A DNA stretch of 64,000 nt from an uncultured Saprospiraceae bacterium. Lineage in GTDB: Bacteria > Bacteroidota > Bacteroidia > Chitinophagales > Saprospiraceae. Under the pieces are notes generated by a model. That model ran no database searches, had not been told where the DNA came from, and worked only from the letters and a program-made list of their open reading frames with translations. The number at the start of each line of letters is the position of its first letter. Positions within the stretch are counted from its first letter, which is position 1. Below are positions 27,901 to 36,530 of this stretch, one piece after another. The stretch covers positions 1 to 64,000 of the forward strand of contig CALJPQ010000030.1 in NCBI GenBank assembly GCA_937980645.1, written 5' to 3'. Position numbers and translations under genes: made by a program.

Positions 27901-30900
27901 GCCGTACAGCCGCTGTTGGCTGTGATGGTCAGGCGGACGGTGTAAAGGCCGCCGCTGGCGAAAACATGCTCTGGCTCGCGCAGAGCAGAGGTGTTGTCAG
28001 GCCCTGAGGCCGGGTCGTCGAAATTCCAGGTCCAGGCAGTGATGCCGCTGGCGGGCAAATGACTGCTCTCCTCGCGAAACTGTACCGGAGCACCGGCACA
28101 GGCCGGAGGGCTGGAGAAGCGCGCCACAGCCTCCACGGTGAAGGGTTCGTATAGGAAGCATACCTGCCCGGTGCTGACGGTACGGGCTATCAAAAGCACA
28201 TTCTGGAAACCCACTTCCGGAAACACGCGGTGCACCACATCACCCGAGTCGGCGGCAAAAAGCCCTTTGCCCCACTGGAAAAAGCGCCATTCGGCTGAGC
28301 CGGGCAGGTAGTCAGGCCCTATGGCCCGAAAGCCGATAGAGTCGCAGCGTCCCGTAGGCAGCACTTGAATGGCCACCTGGCCCGGTGTACATGGTGGTGC
28401 ACCTCCCGGTATGGGGGGGCCGCCGCCTCCGCCGCTACAGTCCTGTATGACGGCAAGCGGGCCAGCGATGGCCGTACAACCCGCGGCATTGGTTACGCGC
28501 ACGGTGTACAGCCCAAACTGGTTAGTAGTGAACGTAGGCGTGTTGCCGCCCACGGGTGTGCCGTTTTGGAACCATTCATAGGTCAGGCCACCGCCGGAAT
28601 GTAGCACAGCCTGGAGCGTTACGTTTTGCGGCGCGCAAAAAGCCGTCGGGTCATTGGTCGAAAGGGTAACATAGGGCGTCTCGCGCTGCGCAATGGCGAA
28701 AGGCGTTTTTGCCGGACAGCCGTTATCGTCGAAGATTTCTACCATGTAGTTACCCGGCCCGAGCAGCACCGTGTCGGCTATACTGAGCAGGTTCTGGTTG
28801 GCGTCGAGCCACCGATAGTAGGCAAATGCCTGAGCGGTGCGTACTATGGCAGTTGCACCGGCACACAACTCGTTGGGATGCACGACGGTAGTTGCTTGCG
28901 GTGGCGATACCAACACGGGCAGTGTGGCCGTCTGGCTACAGGCTGAAGCCCGCAAGGTGTGAAGGCCACCGCGAGGCCAATGGACGGTTACCCGATGCGT
29001 TCCCTGCCCGGTGATGATGACGCCCGCATCAGCAGGTTGTATGCTCCAATGAATGTTGAGGCCCGAAAGGTCGGGCAATTCGTACGTGGCCGTTTCGCCT
29101 ACGCACAGTGTGTCGGGGCCGGAGAAGGCAGCGCCGCTAAATGCCTGAACGTTCAGGGTGGTCGTTGCCGACGAGCAGCCTAAGCCGTCGTTCGAGAGTG
29201 TTTGCGCTGAAATCTGATACGGGCCGTTGGGTTGCCAGGTAATGTTGATAGGATTGCCCAACACTATTTGCGGTGCGCCCGGGCCGTTTTGCACCGTCCA
29301 GCGCACGGTGGTGCCCGTTGCTACCCCTTCGGCGGTGTACGTCAGCGTTTGCCCCGGGCAGATGACTGCTGGCCCGCTGATGCTCGTTGGCGCGGTGGGC
29401 AAGACCGGTACGCGCACGCCCCATTCGCGCGCGTCGGTACAGGTCTGGTTGGGATTGGCTGGTACGGCCCGCATACGATAAAAGCCAGCGCCCGCATTTA
29501 AAGGCGCCAGAACGGAAGCCGATGGGTTGGGCGACGTCCACACCACAGCGCCGTTGGGGCCGCTGAGCGTCCAGTGGCTCGACAGGTTCTGGTTGTTCAC
29601 CGTCAGGCGCGACAGGAAACTACCCATCGTGCCGGCACACACCTCCACTGGGCCGTTGAGGAAAAAGGGCGACAGGATGCGCACCTCGATGGTATCCCGA
29701 CCGCCACAGCCCAGATAGCAGTTGTCGTAACGCACTGACAGGCGATGCACAGCATTTGGGTTGGCCGAGCCACTCCACCGAACCAATACGCGCGGTGTGC
29801 CCTGACCCTCGACAATGGTGCCGCCACTGGAGAGCGACCAGACAAAGCCCGTGCCACCATAGGCCTCGATACTGTAAGCCTCTTCGGCGTCGGGGCATAC
29901 CCGCTCGCGGCCCTGGATTTGCGCATTGTCGTCTATCACCGGTATACGTACTAAGGTAGGAAACGGGCACGCTGCACCCACACATGCCTGTGGCGTCAGC
30001 CAGATGGCGCCCAATGGGCCGGTATTCCATTGCACCACAATGCTGTCGGCACCCGGCACACCGCCGCCCAGGACGGAACCGTTCGGGCTAACGCTCCAGC
30101 TGATGCCTGAGCAGTTCGCCGCCGCCCGATAGGTAGCCGTGGCGCCAGCGCACAGATCGCCCACGCAATCCAGCACTGGCGACTCGGCGTCGAGCACCTC
30201 AATCACCGTTTCCGTCGTATCGGTGCACAGGCAGCCGCTGGTAGCCACTAAGCGCACCGTGTAAGTGCCCGGTTGGGCAAAGGTGTGTTGAGTATGCACC
30301 GTTCGGCCCACCGACAGGTCGTCGCTGAAAAACCACTCGTAACGCTCAGCGTTCTGGCTGCGGTTGTCGAACCACACCGTCTGGCCTTTGCATATACGTA
30401 TCACGTCGTTGCCCGCGGTGGGCGGCGGGTCGGTATCAAAAGCGGCGCGCGGCTCTTCCACAATGGTTACGCAAAGGCCTCCCTCTCCGGTGCAGGGCAG
30501 CTGGGTGCCGGAAATAACCACAACAGACACATGGCCGCTGCCCGAAGCGCCCCAGTACACCGTTACGGCAAAGCGGTCTGGCTCGTGAATGCGAAAGCTG
30601 TCGGCGCCAATGACGGACCAGCTGATGTTGGGAGGCGTGCTCATCATCGGTGGCTTTTCAATAGAATAGGTAACGGTGCTGTTGGGGCATACGCGGTCGC
30701 ACAGGTTTTTGTCTGTGGCGTCTATACTATCGGGCGATGCGCACAGAGAGGTGTTGGAAGAAACAATTTTCACGTCCACATAAGGCAAGACACGCACTTC
30801 TGTTGAACTGGTGCCCAACAGGCTGCCACCAAGCGAGACAATATTGACGGAAATTTTGTAAATGCCAGGCTGCTGAAAGCAGAAAGTAGGCACACTGTCA

Positions 30901-31127
30901 TTGCTGGTTGCTATTGTCGTGCCATTGGATGTGGCCTGCGTCCAGATGTAGTTTCCTACAATGCTGGTAGAGCCACCAGGTATAGTAACCACTACCCGAT
31001 ACGGATAGCAGCCCGGGCAAACGGCGGTTGGACCTTGAATGGAAATGGCCGTATTTTGCGCTAAGAGACCACTACCGTGAGCAATAAACAGGAATAGGGC
31101 GGGGAAAAGTCGGTTAAAAGGTTGCAT
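24972..31127 (-). CDS. Giant multidomain T9SS type B surface protein
   Basis: The 2051-aa protein has a signal peptide (FPALFLFIAHGSGLLAQ). PKD-like domains are recognisable near residues 229-312, 1029 and 1112 (the last with LTWNFGDP), among many Cys-containing Ig-like modules. Residues about 1493-1575 form an SdrD B-like (Cna-B type) domain (DVNGNGVVDAGD). Residues about 1600-1797 hold four tandem repeats of about 49 aa, each with an internal GCDS motif. A SprB-like repeat follows (YSLDGTTYQS, LKDANGCE), then the type B C-terminal sorting domain from about 1955 (VPNVFAPASND, EIFDRWGNLMF, GWRGPF, MRMGDVTIVR-like end). It should be exported through the T9SS to the cell surface and act in adhesion or gliding; a ligand cannot be named. 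It differs in domain make-up from the giant protein at the window start. Confidence 0.93.
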   Translation of the reverse strand: MQPFNRLFPALFLFIAHGSGLLAQNTAISIQGPTAVCPGCYPYRVVVTIPGGSTSIVGNYIWTQATSNGTTIATSNDSVPTFCFQQPGIYKISVNIVSLGGSLLGTSSTEVRVLPYVDVKIVSSNTSLCASPDSIDATDKNLCDRVCPNSTVTYSIEKPPMMSTPPNISWSVIGADSFRIHEPDRFAVTVYWGASGSGHVSVVVISGTQLPCTGEGGLCVTIVEEPRAAFDTDPPPTAGNDVIRICKGQTVWFDNRSQNAERYEWFFSDDLSVGRTVHTQHTFAQPGTYTVRLVATSGCLCTDTTETVIEVLDAESPVLDCVGDLCAGATATYRAAANCSGISWSVSPNGSVLGGGVPGADSIVVQWNTGPLGAIWLTPQACVGAACPFPTLVRIPVIDDNAQIQGRERVCPDAEEAYSIEAYGGTGFVWSLSSGGTIVEGQGTPRVLVRWSGSANPNAVHRLSVRYDNCYLGCGGRDTIEVRILSPFFLNGPVEVCAGTMGSFLSRLTVNNQNLSSHWTLSGPNGAVVWTSPNPSASVLAPLNAGAGFYRMRAVPANPNQTCTDAREWGVRVPVLPTAPTSISGPAVICPGQTLTYTAEGVATGTTVRWTVQNGPGAPQIVLGNPINITWQPNGPYQISAQTLSNDGLGCSSATTTLNVQAFSGAAFSGPDTLCVGETATYELPDLSGLNIHWSIQPADAGVIITGQGTHRVTVHWPRGGLHTLRASACSQTATLPVLVSPPQATTVVHPNELCAGATAIVRTAQAFAYYRWLDANQNLLSIADTVLLGPGNYMVEIFDDNGCPAKTPFAIAQRETPYVTLSTNDPTAFCAPQNVTLQAVLHSGGGLTYEWFQNGTPVGGNTPTFTTNQFGLYTVRVTNAAGCTAIAGPLAVIQDCSGGGGGPPIPGGAPPCTPGQVAIQVLPTGRCDSIGFRAIGPDYLPGSAEWRFFQWGKGLFAADSGDVVHRVFPEVGFQNVLLIARTVSTGQVCFLYEPFTVEAVARFSSPPACAGAPVQFREESSHLPASGITAWTWNFDDPASGPDNTSALREPEHVFASGGLYTVRLTITANSGCTATYARAIEVRQPAQPLILTPTSGCEGNALRFEGNGENLTWNFGDPTSGSLNTATGSPAYHRFPAGAYTVTATATDIYGCKATTTATVNVVANTLGGTIAPNNPAPLCEGSTLNLTAPAGGITYVWSDSSHSSTLIVSQEGVYSVTLTDANGCTYAPPPVPVRFVPGPDALIKAAILNELGQTIGLSYPSHSVCAGDDVYLIAQGQGNLTFSWSIGVNGTRIEFSEQRNNRLPIGTHLYTVTVTDLTTGCTSESPPFVVNVNPVPSGFSISNLAAPPCAGTTNTLQYNGPTPGNWQFVWNTGQTGVPLTTTQPGRYFLRVINEFGCEARSNPVVILPGPKVSAVPAGCHTRCRPDTLCVPNIPNITAWQWFFNGNPIPGATSPNFIPTQSGTYHAVLTDIFGCTNRSGPLTLNLYDGFGSVLGQVWADVNGNGVVDAGDTLVSGVLVRLWQSGAPVGSGFSGTNGAFAFANMPAGGYTAAIDTNALPPGWKVVIGQANASLVGCDAASQVTLLIRQACVGAFTTGIQMSACTGESILFDGVLIPAGSSQTLTYTTADGCDSLVTITVSEIPTTTGTLNVSACAGTAYLYNGTPIPAGTSQTFTLQNAAGCDSMLTVTVAEIPLTSSTFRAGACPGQSFVYQGVALPVGATQDFVLTSSQGCDSVVTVVVSALPTSTDTLRVAVCPDEAFSFNGTLVRAGETRAFVFTNTAGCDSVIVVQVLAHPSATFSVQAQASCANSSSGALTVVQPSGGQPPYQYSLDGTTYQSELRFSNLPPGPYVVRLKDANGCEFGQPTEVPTLAPLSVVLESHALLPCTANGIALSPAVSGTLTGLTYQWSTGAQTPQIEVSEPGVYTIEVSNICERVRREVRVRWENERPDFEFFYVPNVFAPASNDPDNSQFRPYFVPGLSLSNYRFEIFDRWGNLMFRTQDVQEGWRGPFRSADMQPAVFVWHLSVDVDYCGRLRRVLRMGDVTIVR

Positions 31128-31351
31128 GAAGATCAGAGTGGTTAACGATTAAGCGAATTGTACCTTTCAGCGTCCTTCCGAGGGCGGTGTAAAGATGCGG
31201 CACAGGGCGTAGGCGCTGCTGGCCATGTTTGCAATGTTTTGCCTGGAATATCACACAAGGCGCAGAGTGCCTTACCTTCGTGATCAAGCGCCTTTGCAAG
31301 AAAAAAATCCGCGCTTAAAATCTGCTGAAAAGGGCTTGCAATCGCACACGC

Positions 31352-32014
31352 ATGGAACACCATACGCTTACCGTCAGCCGAACGGCACATTATTACATTC
31401 TGGGCACACCCGGTGGACACGTGCGCCAACTGTGGTTGGCCTGTCATGGATATGCCCAGATGGCAACCGAATTTTTGGAGCATTTGCGCCCAATAGACGA
31501 CGGCAGCCGGCTCCTTGTGGCGCCAGAAGGGCTGAACTACTTTTACAAAAAAGGTTTCGATGGCCCGGTAGGCGCCAACTGGATGACCCGCTACCAGCGT
31601 GAGGCTGCCATTGCCGACAATGGCGCTTATCTGGAAGCGCTGCTGCACCGATATTTAGCCGCACTGTCGCCCGATGTGCGCATAGTATTGTTTGGGTTTT
31701 CGCAGGGCGTGGCTACGCTGTGCCGCTGGATCACGCGCTATCACCCGCCGTTCCACGACCTCATCCTGTGGGCCGGGTTGCCGCCCGAAGACATAGATTA
31801 TCGAGAGCATTTGGACTACCTGGCCGAGCGAAACCTGTATCTGTACTTCAGCCCTGATGACCCGTTCATCACCGCTGAGCGCCGAGAGCAAGTGGCGCGC
31901 ATTGAGGCGCGGGATAGACTTTTTTTTTATAAAAAAACCTACTCAGGTGCGCACGACATTCCGGCACTAGCTCTCCTGGCGGCGGCAGATGCTGTTGCGG
32001 GTCGTCGTCCCTGA
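31352..32014 (+). CDS. Alpha/beta hydrolase (phospholipase/carboxylesterase-like)
   Basis: The 220-aa protein has a compact alpha/beta-hydrolase layout: oxyanion-region LWLACHGYAQ, the nucleophile elbow VLFGFSQGVAT with catalytic Ser, YFSPDDPFIT with the likely acid, and a C-terminal SGAHDI that supplies the His. This matches the carboxylesterase/phospholipase (YpfH/LysoPLA) type. There is no signal peptide, so it should be cytosolic. The substrate is unknown. Confidence 0.85.
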   Translation: MEHHTLTVSRTAHYYILGTPGGHVRQLWLACHGYAQMATEFLEHLRPIDDGSRLLVAPEGLNYFYKKGFDGPVGANWMTRYQREAAIADNGAYLEALLHRYLAALSPDVRIVLFGFSQGVATLCRWITRYHPPFHDLILWAGLPPEDIDYREHLDYLAERNLYLYFSPDDPFITAERREQVARIEARDRLFFYKKTYSGAHDIPALALLAAADAVAGRRP

Positions 32015-32042
32015 ATTTACGAAAACGTCCCGAAAGGACGCC

Positions 32043-33593
32043 TTAGCTCAGGCGGATTTCGTCCTCATTACCCAGAAAAAACCGATATTCTGTTAGCGCG
32101 TAGTCGGAGTGTGGTACAATGCGGATCCACTTGTTGTACTTGGTAAACCAGCGCCAGCGGTAGTTCCACCAGCCGCGCAGCAGATAGGCCTCTACGAAGG
32201 GGTGCACCCTCAGGTAAAGGTCGCCTTTGGGGCGCGATTGCATAACGAACTCCAGGTCGCGCTCGATGTCGTCGGTAATCAATATCGTGGCATTTACCTT
32301 ACCTGTGCCACCGCAGGTCGGGCAGGTTTCTGCGGTGTTTAAGGTTACCTCTGGGCGGGCGCGTTCGCGCGTGATCTGCATGAGACCGAACTTGGACAGG
32401 GGCAGGATGGTATGCTGCGAACGGTCGTTGCGCATAAACTCCTCCATGGCCTTGGCCAACTGCTTGCGGTGCTCGAGGTTTTTCATATCAATGAAATCCA
32501 CCACGATGAGGCCTCCGATGTCACGCAGGCGGATCTGACGGGCAATTTCCTCGGCGGCTTCCAGGTTGGTTTTAAAAATGGTCTGATCCACATCGTGGGT
32601 GGTCATTTTGTGGCCGCTGTTAACGTCAATGACGTGCATGGCCTCGGTGCGCTCAATGACGATATAGGCGCCACTGGGCATGGTATAGGTCTTTCCGAAG
32701 GAGGCTTTTATCTGGCGGGTAACGCCGAAGGCGTCGAAGATGGGGCGGTTGCCGGTGTAGAGTTGCAGGATACCTACCTGTTCGGGGCTGATGCTTTGCA
32801 GGTAGCTTCTGATTTCGCTGTGCAGTTCGCGGTCGTTGACAACGATGCGGCTGAAGGAGTCGGTCAGCAGGTCGCGCAGGATGCTGGCCGGTTTATCCAG
32901 TTCGCTGAGCAATTTGGCAGGTGGGGTTACGGTCTTGAGTTGTCGGAAGATTTCTTCCCACCGGCCGAGCAGGGTATTGAGCTCTTCGTGGAGTTCTTGC
33001 ACGCGCTTGCCTTCGGCGGCCGTGCGCATGATGATACCGAAGTTTTTGGGCCGGATGCTTTCGGCTAAGGTGAACAGGCGCTTGCGCTCTTCAGCATCGG
33101 CAATTTTTTTGGAGACGGTAACCGTGTTGGCAAAGGGTGTGATGACCATGCAGCGCCCTGGCAGGTTGATTTCGCAGGAGAGCCGCGGGCCTTTGGTCGA
33201 AATAGGCTCCTTAAGGATTTGCACTAAGATGGGATGACGCTTGTCGAGCACCTGGTCAATTTTTCCGGTTTTGACGATGTCCTCTTCGAGTTTGAAGTTG
33301 TCCAACCGGTGGGTATGGATGCTGCCGTTCATGACGCCGAGCGTCCATTTCTGGAGTGAACGGAGTTTTGGACCCAAGTCGGTGTAATGCAAAAAAGCAT
33401 CCTTGCGGTGTCCGATGTCCACGAAGGCGGCGTTCAGCCCGGGCATTTGCTTGCGGACTTTACCGACGAGGATGTCGCCGACCGAAAAAGTGCTGTTAAT
33501 CTTCTGGTGATGAAGTTCGACGAGCTTCCCGTTTTCCAGCAACGCCATTTCAATGCCCGTTGGGGCAGCGTTGATAATGAGTTCTTTTTCCAC
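32043..33593 (-). CDS. rng: Ribonuclease G/E family protein
   Basis: RNase G/E endonucleases cleave single-stranded RNA and process rRNA and mRNA. The 516-aa protein has the N-terminal KELIINAAPTGIEMALLENGK start, an S1 domain (about 38-125, with VGDILVGKVRKQMPGLNAAFVDIG), the catalytic blocks VIDVNSGHK and GGLIVVDFIDM with the metal-binding Asp residues, and the Zn-link CPTCGGTGK. It lacks the long RNase E scaffold tail. The start is taken as GTG at 33593 because homology begins there; the frame stays open about 125 codons further upstream but that part is not protein-like. A long structured leader precedes it. Confidence 0.93.
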   Translation of the reverse strand: MEKELIINAAPTGIEMALLENGKLVELHHQKINSTFSVGDILVGKVRKQMPGLNAAFVDIGHRKDAFLHYTDLGPKLRSLQKWTLGVMNGSIHTHRLDNFKLEEDIVKTGKIDQVLDKRHPILVQILKEPISTKGPRLSCEINLPGRCMVITPFANTVTVSKKIADAEERKRLFTLAESIRPKNFGIIMRTAAEGKRVQELHEELNTLLGRWEEIFRQLKTVTPPAKLLSELDKPASILRDLLTDSFSRIVVNDRELHSEIRSYLQSISPEQVGILQLYTGNRPIFDAFGVTRQIKASFGKTYTMPSGAYIVIERTEAMHVIDVNSGHKMTTHDVDQTIFKTNLEAAEEIARQIRLRDIGGLIVVDFIDMKNLEHRKQLAKAMEEFMRNDRSQHTILPLSKFGLMQITRERARPEVTLNTAETCPTCGGTGKVNATILITDDIERDLEFVMQSRPKGDLYLRVHPFVEAYLLRGWWNYRWRWFTKYNKWIRIVPHSDYALTEYRFFLGNEDEIRLS

Positions 33594-34063
33594 GATGTAA
33601 AGACGGTTTTCACGCGGCCTCGCGGAAAGGGAAGACGCAAGCGCTGAAAAAGCCCGGTTAGCACGGCCTCCGCATCCAGGCATAAGCAGACCTCCGGTTC
33701 GTAGCTCCCGGTGCACGTATCCGAGAGGGCTGCGGGCAGTAATGCAGCGTTGCTGAATGCAGGGCACCAATGCCCTCGGCGAGCATACAAGATACATAGC
33801 CGTAATGCACGAGGGCAGGCTGCACCTCGCAAGAGGGCCGAAAAAGCGTCCAGTCAAAGCAGGCGTGAAGTGTTGGGCCAGAGGCTCGTGCGACGGAATG
33901 CAGCCACGAAGGCGTAAAGGAGAGGCTATGAGCCTGTTTCTTTTAGCAAGGGCGAGAAGCTGCACCAACTGGAGTGCAGCTTCTCATCCGCAGATGCGTT
34001 GGCATTTCGAAGAGACCTATGCTCTTCATGAGGCGAGAGGAGCACGCCTGCTCATGGGCCGGC
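33594..34063 (-). promoter_or_regulatory. Long structured leader upstream of RNase G
   Basis: About 470 bp lie between the RNase G start and the upstream 31-aa gene. The region contains several hairpins, including an 11-bp perfect one at 33954-33985 and a smaller one near 33764-33780 (agggca/tgccct). A TATCTTGT near-match to the -7 element lies at about 33787-33794. It has no stop codon in the rng frame for about 125 codons, but the encoded residues are Arg/Cys/Ser-rich and unlike a domain. A long 5' UTR with RNase-sensitive structure is the preferred reading. Confidence 0.4.
33954..33985 (-). other. Strong 11-bp stem-loop between the 31-aa gene and rng
   Basis: gagaagctgca pairs perfectly with tgcagcttctc around a 10-base loop. 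No T-tract follows on either strand, so it looks more like a processing or stability hairpin than a terminator. Confidence 0.55.
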
Positions 34064-34159
34064 CTAACGGTTCTTCTTCTTATGCCGGTTCTTGCGCAGG
34101 CGCTTTTTGCGTTTGTGGGTAGCGATTTTGTGACGTTTGCGTTTTCTTCCGCAAGGCAT
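34064..34159 (-). CDS. AURKAIP1/COX24-domain small basic ribosome-associated protein
   Basis: This 31-aa protein (MPCGRKRKRHKIATHKRKKR, then LRKNRHKKKNR) matches the Bacteroidota family annotated as AURKAIP1/COX24 domain-containing, whose eukaryotic relatives are mitochondrial small-subunit ribosomal protein mS38. It is almost entirely Lys, Arg and His and should bind rRNA. It is easy to miss by gene callers because of its length. It lies between a TPR protein gene and rng. Confidence 0.9.
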   Translation of the reverse strand: MPCGRKRKRHKIATHKRKKRLRKNRHKKKNR

Positions 34160-34209
34160 AGTGTTAAATTATGGGTGATTTAAAACGATGAAAAAATAGG
34201 TGAAACGCA

Positions 34210-34992
34210 TTACTGGCATTTGTGGGCCAGTGCTGCGGCTTTATCAGATTGACCTGCATTTTCATAGGCTTTCAGAAGCAGACAGGGCGTATTAGGGTTT
34301 TCAGGTTCCAGTTCGAGTGCTTTTTCTAAGCGTTCGATGGCGCGTTCCCATTGGCCGGTTTTCAGGGCCAGGCGCCCTAAGGCGTTGTAAACAGCGGCAC
34401 TTTGGGGGTATTGCTGCTCCAATTCGCGCAGCAGCTGCACGGCTTTCATAGGGTTATCGGCGGGCGGGTTCTCGGCATATACCAGGGCGATATTGACGCG
34501 GTGCTCGGGTAAGGTAGGCGCCAGAGAGGCGGCGCTCTCGAAGGCACGAATGGAGCGTTCGGCGTAATAGGTACGCAGGCGATTATCCGTTTCGCTTTGC
34601 AAGGCCTGGTAATAGGTGGCACCCGCGATAGACCACGCTGAGTCGCTACCTTCCGCTTCGGCAATTTGCTCGGCTACGGCGCCAGCTACCCCCCGATAGC
34701 CGCGAGCATACCACCACCCCGATAGTTCTTTGAGGCGTTCGATGCGCTCTATCTCGTTGGGAGCAGCACCTACGGATTGCTCCAGAACCACCAGCGCAGA
34801 GCGCTCTTCCGACGTCAAACGCGCCTTAGCACTTTCCACCAACTGATCAGCACTGGCCAGCTCTCCGCGAAGCGCTCGCGATTGTTCTTGAACCTTCAGT
34901 GCAGGCGGTGTTTTGGGCAGCCCAAAATACAACGCGATGAATACGATCCCTGCTGCTACTAATGCTACATAATGTGCTTTGCGCATCGCCAT
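34210..34992 (-). CDS. TPR-repeat protein with N-terminal membrane anchor
   Basis: The 260-aa protein starts with a single membrane segment (VALVAAGIVFIALYFGL, residues about 8-24), then a helical region, then TPR units from about residue 115 (WSIAGATYYQAL..., AFESAASLAPTLPEHRVNIALVY, AVYNALGRLALKTGQWERAIERLEKALELEP). The soluble part is probably periplasmic and scaffolds protein interactions. It starts 15 bp after the HU gene and is followed by the 31-aa ribosomal protein gene and rng, an order resembling other Bacteroidota. ATG 34992 and ATG 34986 are both possible. Confidence 0.85.
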   Translation of the reverse strand: MAMRKAHYVALVAAGIVFIALYFGLPKTPPALKVQEQSRALRGELASADQLVESAKARLTSEERSALVVLEQSVGAAPNEIERIERLKELSGWWYARGYRGVAGAVAEQIAEAEGSDSAWSIAGATYYQALQSETDNRLRTYYAERSIRAFESAASLAPTLPEHRVNIALVYAENPPADNPMKAVQLLRELEQQYPQSAAVYNALGRLALKTGQWERAIERLEKALELEPENPNTPCLLLKAYENAGQSDKAAALAHKCQ

Positions 34993-35007
34993 TTTCTACA
35001 GTCCTCC

Positions 35008-35322
35008 TTAATCTTCCTCCCCCTCATCCGACGGCAGCGAAGTAACGTTGTTTTTTACTTGCTCAACAAAAGATTTTGCCGGCTTGAATGCGGGTATGTA
35101 ATGCTCTGGAATTTCCAGCGCCTTCCCCATCTTAATGTGGCGTCCTACCTTTTTCGCACGGCGCTTGATGACAAAACTGCCAAAACCGCGGACGTAAACG
35201 TTCTCGCCCGACTCCAAACTGCTTTTGATTTCCTTAAAAAGCGCTTCGAGTGTAACCAGAACATCTACTCTGGAAACTCCAGTCTTTTGTGAAATGGCGT
35301 TAACAAGGTCAGCCTTTCTCAT
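35008..35322 (-). CDS. HU/IHF family DNA-binding protein
   Basis: The 104-aa protein shows the HU fold: N-terminal helices MRKADLVNAISQKTGVS and VLVTLEALFKEI, then the GENVYVRGFGSFVIKRRAKKVGR beta region with the DNA-binding arm, then IPAFKPAKSF. It binds and bends DNA as a dimer in the nucleoid. An acidic tail (SDEGEED) is added. No clear TAnnTTTG promoter was found upstream. Confidence 0.93.
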   Translation of the reverse strand: MRKADLVNAISQKTGVSRVDVLVTLEALFKEIKSSLESGENVYVRGFGSFVIKRRAKKVGRHIKMGKALEIPEHYIPAFKPAKSFVEQVKNNVTSLPSDEGEED

Positions 35323-35593
35323 GTTTTATCTTGTTGATTTTAAACGTGTTGTAGTGAAAAAGGAAGGGCTCCGAAAATGGGTCGGCAAAGTTCAGACAAA
35401 TTTTCGCCAGCGCCAAAGCAATGACCCAGGTTTTTCTTCGAGGCTGAAAAAATTTAACGCCCAGGGCGTCGAAATCGGAAGGGAGGTGTCGCTATTGCTG
35501 AACTTTTCGGCAGCAAACTTACTGACTAACCGAATATAGCAAAGGCGTTTCGCAAAATACTTTCGACGGAATTTTGTCCGGCTAATTTTTCCC

Positions 35594-35601
35594 TACCTTT
35601 G
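35594..35601 (+). promoter_or_regulatory. yicC-type gene promoter -7 element (TACCTTTG)
   Basis: Exact TAnnTTTG match 53 bp upstream of the ATG at 35655, with a TTTTG -33 candidate about 19 bp further upstream. Confidence 0.7.
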
Positions 35602-35654
35602 GCGCTCCCAAAACCGTTGCCTTTGGCATTATTCGGACATCGTTTTTTTGACTT

Positions 35655-36530
35655 ATGCTCTTATCCATGACTGGCTACGGCAGAGCCGTAGGAAATTACG
35701 GCGATAAAGTTATCTCCGTAGAAATACGTGCGTTAAACGCCAAAATTACCGATTTGAAACTGCGCTTTTTGGGCGACTACAAAGAAAAGGAATTGGAGCT
35801 TCGGCGCATCGTCATTGAACATGCAGAGCGCGGCAAACTCGACTTACTTATCGAGGTGCAAAGTGCGGATGGTGCCGCTGCCGTTAGCCTCAACGAGGCC
35901 CTGTTCCGCGGCTACTACCGCGAGATCAAGCGCCTGGCCGAAGAATTACAGTTATCACACGACGATATTTTGCCCGCGCTATTGCGCATCCCGAACGTCA
36001 TCAACTCGTCTTCTTCAGAAATGGACGACGAGGAGTTTGAAGCCCTCTGTGGGGTAGTGCGTCAGGCATTGGACCACTTACGTGAGTATCGCCTTCAGGA
36101 AGGCAAGGCACTGAGTGCTGACCTGCGCTTGCGCGTCGAGAACATCCTGACGCTACTGCAAGAACTGCAACCTTACGAGCAGGAGCGCTTTACACGAATG
36201 CGAGAACGGCTACGCAACAATATGGAAGAGGTCTTCGGTAAGGAAAACTTAGACGCTAACCGATTCGAGCAAGAAATCCTGTACTATTTAGAAAAGATGG
36301 ACCTCACCGAAGAAAAAGTACGCCTCGACCAGCATTGTCGCTACTTCCTGGAGCAATTGGAAGACCCTAAGCGCTCGGCCGGGCGCTCGCTCAACTTCAT
36401 TAGCCAGGAAATGGGGCGCGAAATCAACACTTTAGGCGCCAAAGCCTACGACGCAAACATTCAGAAGATCGTCGTGCAGATGAAGGACGAACTGGAAAAA
36501 ATCAAGGAGCAATTGGCCAACGTGCTCTAA
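35655..36530 (+). CDS. YicC/YloC family endoribonuclease
   Basis: The 291-aa protein opens with MLLSMTGYGRAVG and the VEIRALNAKITDLKLR block and ends with the conserved GREINTLGAKAYDANIQKIVVQMKDELEKIKEQ helix, the hallmarks of YicC. Members are hexameric endoribonucleases acting on structured RNA. The central helical part contains the EQEILYYLEKMDLTEEKVRLDQH metal-binding-type segment. It has its own promoter, and its stop overlaps the convergent lipoprotein gene by four bases. Confidence 0.93.
   Translation: MLLSMTGYGRAVGNYGDKVISVEIRALNAKITDLKLRFLGDYKEKELELRRIVIEHAERGKLDLLIEVQSADGAAAVSLNEALFRGYYREIKRLAEELQLSHDDILPALLRIPNVINSSSSEMDDEEFEALCGVVRQALDHLREYRLQEGKALSADLRLRVENILTLLQELQPYEQERFTRMRERLRNNMEEVFGKENLDANRFEQEILYYLEKMDLTEEKVRLDQHCRYFLEQLEDPKRSAGRSLNFISQEMGREINTLGAKAYDANIQKIVVQMKDELEKIKEQLANVL

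Noticed and set aside
33594..33968. In-frame N-terminal extension of RNase G
   Set aside because: Open but not protein-like, and homology to the family starts exactly at the GTG at 33593.
33594..34063. RNase P RNA or tmRNA in the rng leader
   Set aside because: The conserved GAGGAAAGTCC-type core and tRNA-like ends were looked for and not found on either strand.
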